From positions 16,897,001-16,961,000 of the forward strand of contig NC_060105.1 in assembly GCF_021155765.1 (NCBI RefSeq): DNA of 64,000 bases, in the 5' to 3' direction. The DNA is from Diprion similis (lineage: Eukaryota; Arthropoda; Insecta; Hymenoptera; Diprionidae). The first letter of the stretch is position 1, and every line of letters starts with the position of its first letter. Positions 22,805 through 35,422 of the stretch are shown piece after piece. The notes beneath the pieces were generated by a model. That model was not told the DNA's origin, ran no database searches, and saw only the letters and a program-made list of their open reading frames with translations. The position numbers and the translations under genes were made by a program.

Positions 22805-25318
22805 GACTGGACTCAAAGTGTGTGTTTCATCAGCGTCGAGTAGCATCATACCGAATAGTTTAATCCTTTTAGTGCAACTATGAAAATTTTCCCAATTTTG
22901 GTGAGTGATAAGCGATCTGTAAAATTTTTTTCAAAATTTAAAAAGTAAAACGTTGCTTCACTTTTTTAATTAAGAGACATATACTTGGGGGTAGTGTGTG
23001 ATTTCAATATTTTTTGATAAAATATGAGAACACATTTTTAATGTACTTAGCGAAAGGTTTTTGTAAGTTCATTCATCAAAATTCATTTCGGGGTGCTTTT
23101 TGAAGGGATCTGAAATATTTCTGACATATTTCGTGCCGTGTTGGAAGTAATAGACGTACTAAAGGTGACTAGGGTTTCTAGATGGTGTAAGGTCATGATA
23201 AAAAACGAAACAGGTTGGATTGATTACAAAATATGTCCTTCGAGAAAAAACTTGGAAATTGTCATACAAGTATGATTAATGCTAGAGCTCTTGGAGTAAA
23301 GATAATTAATATATTTTTTAACATTAATTCGATTGACGCAAACAACTTATTGTTAGTCAATACTGGGATACACCAGAATAAGTTAAATCGAGAGGATGTT
23401 CACATTTCATGATCCTTCATTATCGCGAATAAGTAAAATATTTGTTGTATTGCTTATTGAATAGGGTTAATTAATGTTTTGAGTATTAGTATTGTATTTA
23501 TATTTAATATGACTTGAATAATTGACATTCGAATTTTCTGAGAATGTATTTGAAGTTACATCTCAAAACACTACCATTCCACCATTTTCGCCATTACTTA
23601 TTTTTTCATCTAGACCGAAAGTCTTCAAGGTTTTGTTCAAATTACGAGAATAATATTTTCATCACAAAGAAATTACGGTTAATAAGGATAAAGTACAATA
23701 ATCTTGGTGTGGTATAATGGAATTGTCGTCGATTAAATTAATAACACATGCGATGAATTTCAGAAATTTCTTAATTGATGAGAGTTAATTTATTGGATAT
23801 GAAAGTCAATAGGACGCCAATATAATTAGTGGATGTTATACTTAGCAAAAATTCTTTTTCGAGACTCGCTACGTGAGAGATACATTTTTTTTGAGGAGCG
23901 TCATGCTTATTCGAAGAGCCAATATTATTAGTGTCAATGGATCGTAAGATCGAGTGATACTTCAGGTGTATTTGTTTAATAAGTAAACAATGGATATAAT
24001 CTTTCAAGCGTAAGACGTTATAAATTATAGGTAAGTTCTTATCGTGAAATTCTGGACTGGAAAACCTACTGAGTCAGTAAGTACTACTGTCTGTATCAAC
24101 TAAGTCAACAATATTATCAATCTTGTATGATTCAGAACGGTGTGAAAAAAGATTCAGGTAACGCCGAGATCAAGTTTTTTTTATGTTACTAATCCGTTTG
24201 TATGTCAAAATTGTCTTTAATAATCAGGACATCAAGAAAACCGATTTTGCAAATCATATTCAGTTTTACTGGTAAATTGAAAAATAAACCATGCAAAATG
24301 TCATGTGAAAAATGAGGATGAAGTACGTTGTACGATTCATAGATGGCAGCATTGTTGTTGTTTTTCATTCGCAATCCATCCGCACAACAAGTGATTCACT
24401 TGCAAACACATGGATACGGAATTTAATGGTGTATGGGATATAAAAGCCATAACATTGCTGCAATCACAACGAAAATGTTAACGCAATAATGTTTTTGTAA
24501 AGTTACAGCTACAGTCCATGCTGTATGGGAAGCCTGCAGAAGAGATGTGCGAAGCCATACTACACTGCATGACTCGTTCACAGTCCTAGGTCTCACTTAA
24601 GACTCGTGTGTACTAGTAACGTGTCAATATCCATCTACTTGCTATCAGTGAAGGGTTTATTTGCTTCGCTCAAACACGAATAGTGTGGGGATAGCAGCAA
24701 ACATCAACTGTGCAAATAAAATAACATCCGTCATAGAAAATTGTGACATTTACTGACAGTCGAATGTATATATGTACATTGCAATACGATGCAGTATTTA
24801 TTTATATTTAAATTGTTACTCCATCAGTAGTTGTTTGTCAAGATATTCGAGTTATAGCAATAAAAGTATCATCAGCCGAAAGATTTGATTATAATTCATA
24901 TTCTGTTTGCAACACCAAGAGGGGTTTTGTGTTCATCCAGTAAATCGCTGAATTCTCATTTCACTTACACAAACTTTTAGTCTCGAACTTGTTTTAACTG
25001 ATTACTCACCCATCATTTCTGAAAAAAATCTGAACCGCATGGCGCGCCGTGTATAAGACAATGAAGAAGTATATTTGATTTTAATGAAAGTACCTTTCGA
25101 ATATTGTAACGATGTTACATCTCAAAAGGTGCTGCAAAAATCCAATACAACATGGAAATGGGATGTTGCAATATTGCACTGCAGTATTGATGCAGTATGA
25201 CGTACTTCATATGAATAGAAGGTGCATATTGACTGACGATGAAAGTGAATGAAGTGAAAAAAATTTAATACAGCGAAGACACATAGTTCCAGAGCAGCCG
25301 GTGTAACTAAATTCGCTA
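22805..25318. other. No gene seen
   Basis: AT-rich DNA. The first about 110 bp (to about 22920) is the outer flank of the palindrome family, present inverted at 54930-55060. The remainder shows only short chance frames. Confidence 0.4.
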
Positions 25319-25321
25319 TTA

Positions 25322-25980
25322 CGCGATGTAGCAGTCCTGCCTTTACCGACCGAGCGAACTCATCCGTTTTCTTCCTGTATTGAATAAACAAACGAACGAA
25401 ATGGGTTGAAATTTCGACGGTGCATAGTTCTTTTGTAACGGAATCGAGAAAGGTTACTTATATCCCGAAAATCGTCAAACAATGTGTGGTTTTTGGACAC
25501 GTGTCACTATTCCCACATTTCTCGCATTTTAGGGACCAAAAAGCCCATAGCTGAGGTACCTTCCACCATTCGGGGTAAAATAAAGAGTAAAATGAGTCGT
25601 CGTAAGACTGTTTTCATGCAATATTAAAGCCACCCAATGAGAAATAGTAAATACAATAATTTCGTAAATAAAAGATGCTCTCGCGATCAGCGGGAGCTTA
25701 TCGAAAAAAGTGGGATTTTACGAAATTATTGTATTTACTAGTTCTCATTGGTTGGCTTCAATGTTGGATGAAAACAGTCTCGCGATGGTTCAATAGTAAC
25801 ACGTGTCAAAAAATCATCACTATTTTTGACGATTTCTGGGATATGAGTAACCTTCCTCGATTCCGTTACAAAACAGCTATGCACCGTCCAAATTTCAATC
25901 CTTTCAATTTGTTTGTTCATTACTTACAGAAAGACAAAAAAAGTTTGCTCGGTCAGTAAAGGTAAGATTGCTACATCGCG
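25322..25980. mobile_element. Foldback MITE with TTA target duplication, 659 bp
   Basis: The left end CGCGATGTAGCAGTCCTGCC and the reversed right end CGCGATGTAGCAATCTTACC are flanked by TTA on each side (25319-25321 and 25981-25983). A 3-bp TWA duplication is typical of the PIF/Harbinger superfamily. The arms are long: AACAAACGAACGAAATG and the AATTTCGACGGTGCATAG word recur inverted, and a central pair (CAATGAGAAATAGTAAATAC / GTATTTACTAGTTCTCATTG) almost closes the hairpin. A shorter relative is at 37806-38064. There is no transposase. Confidence 0.75.
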
Positions 25981-26162
25981 TTAAGCAGAGTTTTACAGCA
26001 GAGATGATACATCATCTGTACGCTATAGTTAATAGTTGAAGATGTATGGCAGTTAATTCCTATCAAAGTCGTCTTGTATTACATCTGTCTTTGGTTGTAT
26101 TACTCAGCACCCGGTCTCACAATCAGATACCGAACTATCATTTAATGCATAGTATAAACTAT

Positions 26163-27586
26163 TGTAACCCCCGAAATTCATCGAGCATTACTACATCTGT
26201 ATATTCCCCATATTCACTGAAATTATTCACCAGCCAGAGTACAACTGGATCGATTTCGACCGATTCCTACCAGTCGTCTCTCTGATCTCTTAATTAAAAC
26301 AGATCTCTAATTAAAACTAGCTTCTGGCCTAGCCGTTTGCAATTTTGAAACACTAGGTATTAAACCGCGTGCATTAAATATCGTAGAGACTATTTAATAT
26401 GATTAACATAAGGAAGCGTGAGAAAGCCAGGAAGACAAAGGAATCTTGACAATATAGGTATATAGCCAAGTCGGTACAATCAAGTGAGAAAAAATGATAG
26501 CTATATCACACCTACAGCTAAATTTAGCCTGCCGACAAAGAAGGGGAAGCCGCCAAATCTGTACATAAACAGGTGCTGGCACGACAGTAGACGCTCATTC
26601 CGCACTTTTCTTTGAAGAGGTGCTAATCCGCCAAACCAAACAATTAGCTGAGGCTCCTTAACCGATTTGGTCTCATTGTCAGTTTAAATTCTCTAATCGA
26701 ACGCTTGATTTTCTTACATAATTCTTTTACTCTCATTAAAGATCTTCATTATTTCCTAGCGCTCTTCTCGCAAATATCTAATCTCTCAATCAACTCGTAT
26801 TTGTCGTATTTTTTATTCATATTTATTTTTATAATCTTGAAGATTAATTATCTCGGTAATTAGCGCCGATATTTGGTCAACTTTTTTTATTTTTGCTTAT
26901 ATCATATATATGAATATTTCTTTATTATTTTGTTTATAATTATCTGTTTAATTCTACTTTTGCGTTTCGTTGTTTATTATTTTTATTCCGTATTACTACA
27001 GCTACGGTATTGGTAATGGAAAAAATAAGTTATTGTTATGTTCTTATAAAAATAACTAATGAGAGGTATCATTCACGTCAACTTTACATCGGCAGACTAT
27101 GTTCTGCCATCTACCGAAGCTAATGCAGTTTGACTAGTGCTACCAGAGGATCTGAATACCCAACTCTTCCCACCAGATTGTGCTCTGGCATCTTGTGGTG
27201 CTAATGCAGTTTCACTAGTGTTGCCAAGGACTATGAACATACACACACACACACGCACCCATTCACCCATACAAGGCGCGGCTATGTTTCATTGCGAGGC
27301 ACAGGAGTATAGCCCTACTAATTCCTTAGTTTGTAGAACAGGGACACGGCTGCACCTTATTAGAAGGGGTAGACGTCCTGTCTCCACCATCAGCCTGAAG
27401 CACTCCGTGATCGATTGTCGTGATCGGTGGTTTGTCCTCCAATCTTGGGAATTTAAAGGATTATAATTAACACAATCAAACGTCGAAACGCTTTTTTATA
27501 ATAAAATAACACGATAAAAATCTGCGTAAGAAGTAAGAAGACGTACGTCACACCACCTGCGGTTGACGCTAAAACGGGACGTTACA
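26163..27586. mobile_element. Solo LTR, copy 2 (Gypsy-type), 1424 bp
   Basis: It begins TGTAACCCCC and ends GGGACGTTACA, and is flanked by CTAT on both sides (26159-26162 and 27587-27590). It shares with copy 1 the GCCGACAAAG(A/G)(A/G)GGGGAAG phrase, the TTTGGAGAAGCTAAT / TTTGAAGAGGTGCTAAT phrase and the GCGCCGATATT word, so both belong to one family but have diverged. Its 3' third holds a different short tandem repeat: GCTAATGCAGTTT(G/C)ACTAGTG near 27118 and 27200. Confidence 0.8.
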
Positions 27587-27947
27587 CTATCAATTACGAT
27601 ACAGGTTCTGCTCACAATGGAAATGCACGTAGAAAAGGATAAAACCCGATTGCAAGTTCGTTGCCATTTAAGTACCTGATCTAAAAATGAACTAAAAAGT
27701 CAATATTGCTAAATCACAATTGAATTGGGACATGCGATTTTCTGAATTCAAAGTTCTGCCAGAACCTGATTACTGTTTTTCATGGATTGTTACTCACAAG
27801 GAAAACCCGCTCACTGTAACCCACGAATTTGCATGAGGATTCGCAGAATGAAAGAGTAATAAAAATAAAGGAACACGTATTTCAGCTTATCCATAAACAT
27901 TCGACCGTTTTCGAGAAGATGATGGTTAAAGTTTCGACGCCCTGTGC

Positions 27948-28017
27948 ATAAGCGGATCGGTAGTGTAGTGACTAGTGTTACGGCTTCGAGATTTTGTGCC
28001 TCGTATTCAAGCGCCAA
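27948..28017 (+). other. tRNA-like sequence, possible SINE head
   Basis: GTAGTGTAGTGACTAGTG resembles a Pol III A box and GTATTCAAGCGCC a worn B box, spaced as in a tRNA, followed by CAACCA and a run of ten T. No clean cloverleaf can be drawn, so I call it a degraded tRNA-derived SINE head or tRNA pseudogene, not a gene. Confidence 0.35.
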
Positions 28018-28088
28018 CCAATTTTTTTTTTATGGCATGGCCATTGAAAAGTCCACTTTTTGTGGCAGTTTTCGTTCCGTAAAGTGAC

Positions 28089-28390
28089 GCTTTATACGGC
28101 AGCGAACAAAGTTGCGGAATAAAGTCTTTATTCCGCAGTTTTGATGCGCAGTTCGAAGTGCGCATCCCAAACTGCCGAATAAAGTAGCTTCGTCGAACAG
28201 ATCGCGACATAACCTCACTCTTCGTTTTGCTTTTCAATGCCCATATCATAAAAAATATTGTACGTGGCATGCCCGTAAACCGTTTTTTGGCTCGGATAAT
28301 TTCAGTACACGCTTCCGGCTCGCCTTGAGCTCGTCCTGAAATCTTTATCTTTGCCAAAAAAACAGGCGGTTTACGGGCATGCCACATAAA
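28089..28390. repeat. Two adjacent hairpins (MITE-like)
   Basis: The first hairpin has an inner perfect pair, TGCGGAATAAAG (28113-28124) against CTTTATTCCGCA (28126-28137), with an outer CTTTATACGGCAG / CTGCCGAATAAAG pair. The second pairs GTGGCATGCCCGTAAACC (28264-28281) with its exact inverse (28368-28385) plus a weaker inner pair. The phrase TCAATGCC...ATAAAAAATAT before the second hairpin recurs before the hairpin at 32073-32121. Confidence 0.8.
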
Positions 28391-30598
28391 TAGCTATTGT
28401 TTCTTCATTTATTCGTCAAGGTATGCTTCACGAATGTTCCTTATTTTATTAATAAATACAAGGGCGCTATATTGAATTACAATTCATCATTCCACGGTAA
28501 TTGTCCGTTATTTCGAAATATTCTACAGGGTATTACACTTAAAAATAATTGTAACTCCCCCCAAGAAGCTCTCTTCTCTTACTCTTTCTTCAGTTTTATG
28601 TTTAAACTACTTTTCGTAGATATTGATAACTGCGAAATGCAGAAAATTGTTTGGAACCTAAATCATGGTTATTTTAATATGATTTCATCGCAGTATCTAG
28701 TGGGTTCAAAGGTGCTATAGATTGTCAAACCAAATTCAACCGATTACATGAGCATAAACTTGGGCTTCGCAAGATTATTAGCTTTGCGTATAACTTTATC
28801 AGAAGCTACGCTGTTCATTGAACCCATTTGAAGTAGTCTGATAATTATGACAAATTTGTATATTCTTACGTAGTTTATCTACGATTACGAAAATCATCAC
28901 TTACTTTCATTACATTACACGAAGTGAATCAGTGTTGAAAAAATGACATTAGCACTGTGACCAGTTATATTGTTTATATTGTATCGAAACGGTTCTTTTC
29001 TTGAAATTTATAAATTCGTTCTGAGATTCATATTGCTGACTTCGCGTGTTCGAAGCTTTATATTTAATATGTTTATTTTTATTATTATTATATAATATCG
29101 CGTCCCAAATGCTAAAAGAGCGTATTACAGCAGTTAGATAGGGTTTTGTGCCAAAACGACGTATAAAAAATTTCGTTTTGATATACCAACGCAAAAAAGG
29201 CGTATCTCAAGACATACGCCCTTTTAGCTTTGGGAAAATTTTCCTAAAGTGTGAAAAAAAATTCAAGTTTCGCTCGGAAACATGGAAAAAAAAAATTTTC
29301 ACCTCTTTTTTGAACAATTGTTTTATTTTAAAAAGCAATCAATTTATTGTTTCATTTTTAGGCTTAAAAAATGTTCACAAAGTGATTGGCAAAAGAAAAA
29401 AAAATTATACACCCTTTGGGTTCTACAAAGCAAACAGCATAGTCTTCGTTCGAGTCGTTCGCATGAGAACTAATAATAATTAATATTTTGGTACTCATCT
29501 TAACTCTTATCGCCGTCGCATTGCATATTATTTCGTGACTGATTGAATGAAAGTGTATCGCATGAATCGTCAAGTTTTCTCACATCAAACTCAAAATAAT
29601 CGCTGTACGGTTAGACTCATTAGTAGAATAATTTGTTGATTTGAGGAGTATCTGACAGGCAATTATTTCATACGTTCGTTTCAGATGCTTCCTTATTCAT
29701 TATCCAAACTATTTCAAGTACCATGCTCTCATAACCCTAAAAGTCATCATTGTTCGAGAAAGCGGAGCCACACTACGTTCAACTTTCACGCCGCAACGTT
29801 GCTATAGATGAAAAAATCGATGTAAATGATACTCAACAAATTATTTCCTACAATTGTGAACTTCAATACTGGCACTGACATTCTTTTCATCCGTTCATTC
29901 ACATCAGATTGTTACGAAATTTAATCGTATACCGCACGACCACGTTAGGTTATGATCGACTGAGCCGCGAGCGATCGTGTCGCGAACTGTTGTGCTATTT
30001 AAGTAAGCTCCTCGGAGTTATTTTTAGCCTAATATGACATATATACGGAATTGAGAATTGAAGAAGATCGCAAATTTTTGATTAAACTGAAGATTTCTAC
30101 GATGTTGGAAATCTTACAACTGATATAATTCAGCTCTCCGTGCATTGATCGTATTGATATAGAGCTTGATTGAAAGCTCTAAAAATCTATAAGCCTATGG
30201 AACTTGTCGAATGTCGAATTCCATCGTAAGAGGAGACGTGTATGTGATAATATTTTCGCTCGGGAGGTTAGAACGTTTCTCAACGTGGTAAAAGATAGTG
30301 TGATCGGGACGCGCACGTTCACGTTTTGAATGAACTTGGCACAATCGGCGAGCGCCGATATTGATAACAAGAGTATAATAGCAAGTAGCTTAATTTATGT
30401 GTATATTGTTACGATACTACAATTCAAGAGGATTCGATGCATTCCTTCGGGTGATACCTGTCATAAAAAGATTCGAAACATGAAAATTCTGAACACCACG
30501 AGCATCGTACGAAGACGTTTGAGCATGGAGTGTGCGAGCGAACTCATGAAGTGGCTTCGAAATTTTTTGGAAAACAATACTGCCAGATCGCCAGAACA
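28391..30598. other. No gene seen; one small hairpin
   Basis: AT-rich. CCCAAATGCTAAAAGAGCGTAT (29105-29126, one mismatch apart from an indel) is inverted near 29215-29236. Frames of about 107-111 codons here have no recognisable content and are Phe/Lys-rich, as expected for AT-rich DNA. Confidence 0.4.
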
Positions 30599-30765
30599 TG
30601 CCTTACTTTGAAGGGTGGTTTCACTCCCTTGAAGTGTTTGATGGCGGATAAAAAAGAATACGTGTCGTATAGTTTTTTAGCGTACCATAACATATTATAT
30701 CACAAAAGTAATCAGATTGGAGAGATCGACGTGGGATACCTTCATTGTAAGTCAAATTCCTGTTC
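30599..30765 (-). mobile_element. Truncated copy of the 18-19.5 kb element
   Basis: Reads ATGCCTTACTTTGAAGGGTG, GTTTCACTCCCTTGAAGTGT, CCATAACATATTA and GACGTGGGATACCTTC in the order found at 18380-18420 and 19420-19517, that is, one terminal repeat with its inner neighbour joined directly. The far end is missing. Confidence 0.7.
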
Positions 30766-32072
30766 TCTGTAAATACCCAATAATTCGTACTCGCAACGTG
30801 AATACGTAAATATGTATATAGGTTTTAAACTTATAATTAGTGTATTCGCGGAAGGTAACGATTAACTTTTTATCTATGCCCAGATAGATGTCGGAAACAG
30901 CTTTAGGTACGAAAATAGATGCAGAAGAAGTGTGTTTCATGTTAAAACGTATGTGAGACAGACTTTTACTTTTATTTTTTCTCGACGGCAATTATAACAA
31001 TCCTCGGAATGTTTGGGCGCCAGTTGTTTTAACGATAAACAAAAACGATCGGCTAAAGCTTAGGGAGTGCGAGTGAGTTGGAAGACCTAGTGTAGAGAGA
31101 GAATGAAGAAGGAAGATTCGATAGACAGGATGAAATAATTCTTACTCTTACAGTTTCGTTGTAATTTGTACGCCTCTCGTATTTTATTTTCGATCCGGAC
31201 TTCTCGGGGATCGACTCTTTCTATTTTTTCACAATATTATTATACAATCGATAAAACAGACGGGACGCAACACAATAATTCTCAGACAGAATTTTACACT
31301 AATATCGGCCTATCTGCCGTTAAATCTGACCTCTCGATTCGAGGGTTTGGCGCAGAGTGTCTCAGCTAGCCTCCACGATTTCGGCGTGTATTCTTCCATT
31401 AAAATTCGGGCACGTAAATATGAATTTATAAACGATCCTTATTTCCTAAGATTCCCGAGGAGCCCCGGGTAATGTGCTTCGACGGTAAGGCCAATAATCG
31501 ACATTTCCTGTCACATATGTAATTACTTTTCGCTCAAGAATGCATTGGAAACTCGTGTTTTTGGACGCCTAAAACGGAATGCAAATCACAGATTACTGAC
31601 TGGGGAAATAAACATGGAAAAAACTCGGCCCCACGTACAAGATTAGCAACAAATAGAAAAAACTCTCTTAGCAGTGAAATAAACATAAAAAGTGCTACGG
31701 CTAGAAGAGAACTATATTGGGTACGATGTTTTCATAAACAGTAGTACAAAAATCGCTGCAGCCATTCTGACGGTTCTAACCTCACTTTCATCCGCGTAAA
31801 TGGAAAATAAGAGGAAGTGCTCTTTATTTGAATTTTTTTGTTTCTCAGAGATACATTCGCCTTCTGGACCCTATTGATTGATTTTTAAAACTTTCCTACC
31901 TACAGAATCCTCCACATTCTATTCGTCTTCGAGTTCGCGATCTGGCATAACTTAACAGTAAGTAATTCGTAATTTCAATCATGCGTTTTCATTCGTTGTC
32001 AATGCCTCTGTGATAAAAAATATCGTAGGCACCATGGGATGGAAGCGTTTCTTGTCTCGCGTGATGTTTGAA
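30766..32072. other. No gene seen
   Basis: AT-rich flank with no coding frame that I can support. Confidence 0.4.
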
Positions 32073-32121
32073 GAACGAGTTGTAAGTCGAATTTTCGGCG
32101 CCCTCGACTTACAACTCGTTC
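32073..32121. repeat. Perfect 18-bp hairpin
   Basis: GAACGAGTTGTAAGTCGA (32073-32090) and its exact inverse (32104-32121) surround a 13-nt loop. An outer weaker pair (GATGGAAGCG / CTTTCATCC) and the preceding TCAATGCC...ATAAAAAATAT phrase tie it to the hairpin at 28249-28390. Confidence 0.75.
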
Positions 32122-33254
32122 CGCAAACGTCGACGGCTGATAAAATACGCCTGCTTTCATCCCTAGATGCATAAGGTACTATTTCCATTCAAAACGTACG
32201 TACCATTCAAAACAGTTTCAGATATATCTCTATCCTTTCTATATTAAAAAGTAGATGGACTTTTTTTGACATCTGCTGCACACTTCGTGGGAGATTCTAT
32301 TCTTGGCATTTACTACAGTCCGTGACCATTTTCTATAGCTTTGCTCAAATATATGTCTTTTGAGCGTCTTCGGATTGCCGCCATTTTTTTTAGCGTTGAA
32401 AGAGTATTATTTGGTGTTTTTTCGTTGTGTTCTTAATTGAAACTATTTGGTCATGTCACGGCTGAAAGAGTATACTTCCAGGCCTCATTTTTTACTTTAT
32501 TTCTAAGTTGAACTAAGACAAGAGTTCCCTGGGTGTGCATTTTATCAATCTCTGTCCGGTCTCTACCCTATGCGTGTCGTGTCAAAATGTTCTCATTCAA
32601 AACGATAACAGGGTTGTTTCGTCAAGCCAACAACATTTTGTGAACTCTGCAGGAAAAAGCAGTCCACAGCTAATGGTGCTATAGCTGTTGGTAATTTCTA
32701 CTGTAACGAATCCACTATTTTGGACAGGTGAAATTTCCAATGATCCCCTTAAAATTGGAGGCAAATTATACATAACCAGCAGAATTGCGCGTGATGAAGC
32801 TTATGCTAATACAATGGATCATATTGGGTTGTCTTCATCTCAACGTTTGAAGCACTGAAATTTCGTTCGCTACAATGAACGGATCGGTAACTCCTGAAAA
32901 CAGAAGCAGATTTCATCTGCCGATAGAAGTAGACTTCAGCATCTGAAAAATCGAAACGGAGGAAACCCGCAGCAATGGACGTAGTCCCACTAGTTCCAAA
33001 GAGCCAGAGAAAGGAAGGGTTAGGGAGGGTTCCTGCTTCCCTGCCACTTCCCAGCTTTAAAACAATTGTAATCGAGATATTACTACGACAGGTGCCTCCA
33101 GAATTCTTATGGCAATCGGTTCCTTATGATACATATCCTCCTGATCACCAAGCTTCAAGGGGGACTTGAAATAAAATGTATCATTCAAAAATTGCTCAGT
33201 CGATTCGTAGAGACTCCCCGCTTGCGTGAAAAACAGGACAAGTCGATTATTACA
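32122..33254. other. No gene seen
   Basis: Mixed AT-rich DNA. A 64-codon forward frame at 32975-33169 has no recognised content. Confidence 0.35.
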
Positions 33255-35422
33255 AGAGTCGGAGGGTTTCGTTCTTCACACGAAATCTGACGTTGCACCT
33301 CCTTCCTGTAAACCAGCGAGTTCATGGATGCAATCAATTCATTGATCAGTGGCGTAACAATGGCACAGGAGAATCCCAACATTTAGTAAAATTTATTAGT
33401 TTTATCTTCAATTAATTTAAGCTATCTACGTGCTTACACAAATTAAACAAAAAATGTATCAAAATTACAATGCATTTGTTGGAAAACATATCACCCAGTC
33501 AGTTTGAGAACGTATCCGGTAGATAAGAAATTCCATGGGACAAAAAAGGTTACGCAACTTGGCTATTTTATCCATCAAACATTCCGTGGCCCGATATTTG
33601 AACTTTGATGATGTCATTAATACTTTTGCTGAACAGAAAGCCCGAAAAAAGGAATTTTAATTATAAACATTATGTACTGAAACAAAAATTGTGATTTGAA
33701 TCCAGTATGATCTTCAAATTAAAAGTTATTAGAAAATCCACTAATTATAATAACGTTTTATGTACCTACTTCACGTACTGATTCATTTTAAAATGAAAAA
33801 AAAAACTTTAACGTTGGTTGCCCTTCTTTATATTGGGTGGAAAAGGGCCCCATCCGATTCATTTGCCACGGGCCTTGAACAGTATAGTTACGCCACTGTC
33901 ATTGATGGAATCAATTACAGCTTTCCGCCAATCTTTCAGGAACAACCATGCAGTTTTAAAGTGATTTTTTTGATTTCAAGTCCCTTTGAAGCTTTATAAT
34001 TTACGAAAATCACGAAATCCATGGATATCAAAAAATCTGGACTCTTTCTTCCGAACCCTCTATCTCGGAAACTATTGATTTTTGGGACTTGTGTCCACGA
34101 GAATTTTTTATCAGGAAGATCTGTACTAGGACATACTGAAAATACGGTCAATTCGACTGGGAGCCAATTCCCACAAGGATTCTGCGGGGTCCTTTCAGAC
34201 AGTAACGAGAATATTTTATAATGTTTGAACTGCATAGATGATAAACTTAATCCTATTGCTATCCGTCAAAGTTTACCCTGTAAGTACAGAATTCTATTTT
34301 TATTAACATTGGTAGACCTCATATCACGGTATTGCAGAAACATTGTTCCGTTGCAAAATGATTGCGGTAATATTGACCAGTATTCTCCGAAGCTGAAGTT
34401 CCGCTAATCGTAATATTACAGGAGTAATACTTTGAGGTAATATTTGTACAGAATAACTTGACATTCCACTTACGAGTGAATTGAAGCAGTATATTACGCA
34501 ATTTGAATTCGCCGAACGCACGTTCGTCTTCGAAGCTGTATTTGCATATGTATTATAAGTATGCGTAAGAATAAATGTATTGAGTTAGGTTCAAGAGGAT
34601 GTTACGTGTATTCAAAACATTGATCTCAATACCGCGAGGCAAGCTGAAACAAATTGTATGGCGTTTTTTGTTGCACGCAGCATTTGGTCTACATATTTGT
34701 GACTGCAACTAACAGTTCTTCTGGTTTTTATTAAATTTAAACATAAAGTGTTTAAAAAATAACACCGATAATTCTGAGCTTTGCACGTGTGCAAATTCTA
34801 TACAATTCTATATCATTATTAAAAATTTGTCTTTCGAAGAAAACAAAATAATTTTTATCAAGTCTAGGTTGTATACATACAGTTTCATGTCGGTAATCTT
34901 GTTGGTGTATATTTTTATAAATTCAAAATGATTTGACGGCCGATTCAGGCTTTCTCATTATTATTGTTATAATGCTTTTCCGCGAGTTAAAAAAAGATTA
35001 TATACTGAGTGGTGTACAGGAATTGGACCTCTACTATTATACCACGTAGGTAGAGTTTGATTTTGGTGATAAATTGTAATGTGTCAAGATTTACGGTTCT
35101 AACGTACATATTAAGACGGAGAATCGGACGGAATGTAAGCGTTGAATACCGAGCTAAGCACATTGGTTTAACCGTCGACATCCGCAAGGCATAAACAAAT
35201 AAACTACTGTACAAACTAGAAACGCACGAAAACATGTGTAGAGTTTCCATATATGATAAAGAAAAAGAAACATTAGTTCGGGGGAATATAGCAATAATCT
35301 ATGTAACAACAGTTTATACAGTATATGTATTTACCATTATAGATAACGTGTCACACAGGTTTGAAATCCGGTAACGCTACAATGTAAATTGCTGGCGAGT
35401 TATGTGCAATTAGCGGCCGACG
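33255..35422 (+). repeat. 1.6-kb dispersed repeat, copy A, interrupted by a hAT MITE
   Basis: Homologous over its length to 44093-45684, in the same orientation and at roughly 90% or more identity by eye. Shared landmarks are the GAAATCTGACGTTGCACCTC phrase, a 66-codon frame starting MDIKKSGLFLPNP (34021 here, 44300 there), the TCAAGAGG(A/C)TGTTACGTGTA phrase and a shared end near ATTAGC(G/C)GCCGACG. The repeat is probably a transposon of unknown class. The shared frames contain no recognisable domain. Confidence 0.85.
33347..33898. mobile_element. Non-autonomous hAT MITE, 552 bp
   Basis: Perfect 12-bp terminal inverted repeats, CAGTGGCGTAAC (33347-33358) and GTTACGCCACTG (33887-33898), are flanked by a perfect 8-bp duplication, TCATTGAT (33339-33346 and 33899-33906). 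An 8-bp duplication and CAGTG ends are hallmarks of hAT elements. The homologous copy B has the uninterrupted target with one TCATTGAT, so this is an insertion, not a shared segment. There is no transposase frame. Confidence 0.93.

Noticed and set aside
29148..29483. 111-codon forward frame
   Set aside because: Phe/Lys-rich text typical of AT-rich DNA; it overlaps a hairpin and shows no motif.
34021..34221. 66-codon frame present in both copies of the 1.6-kb repeat as a conserved gene
   Set aside because: The two copies are similar throughout, not only in this frame, so its conservation reflects duplication and not selection on a protein.
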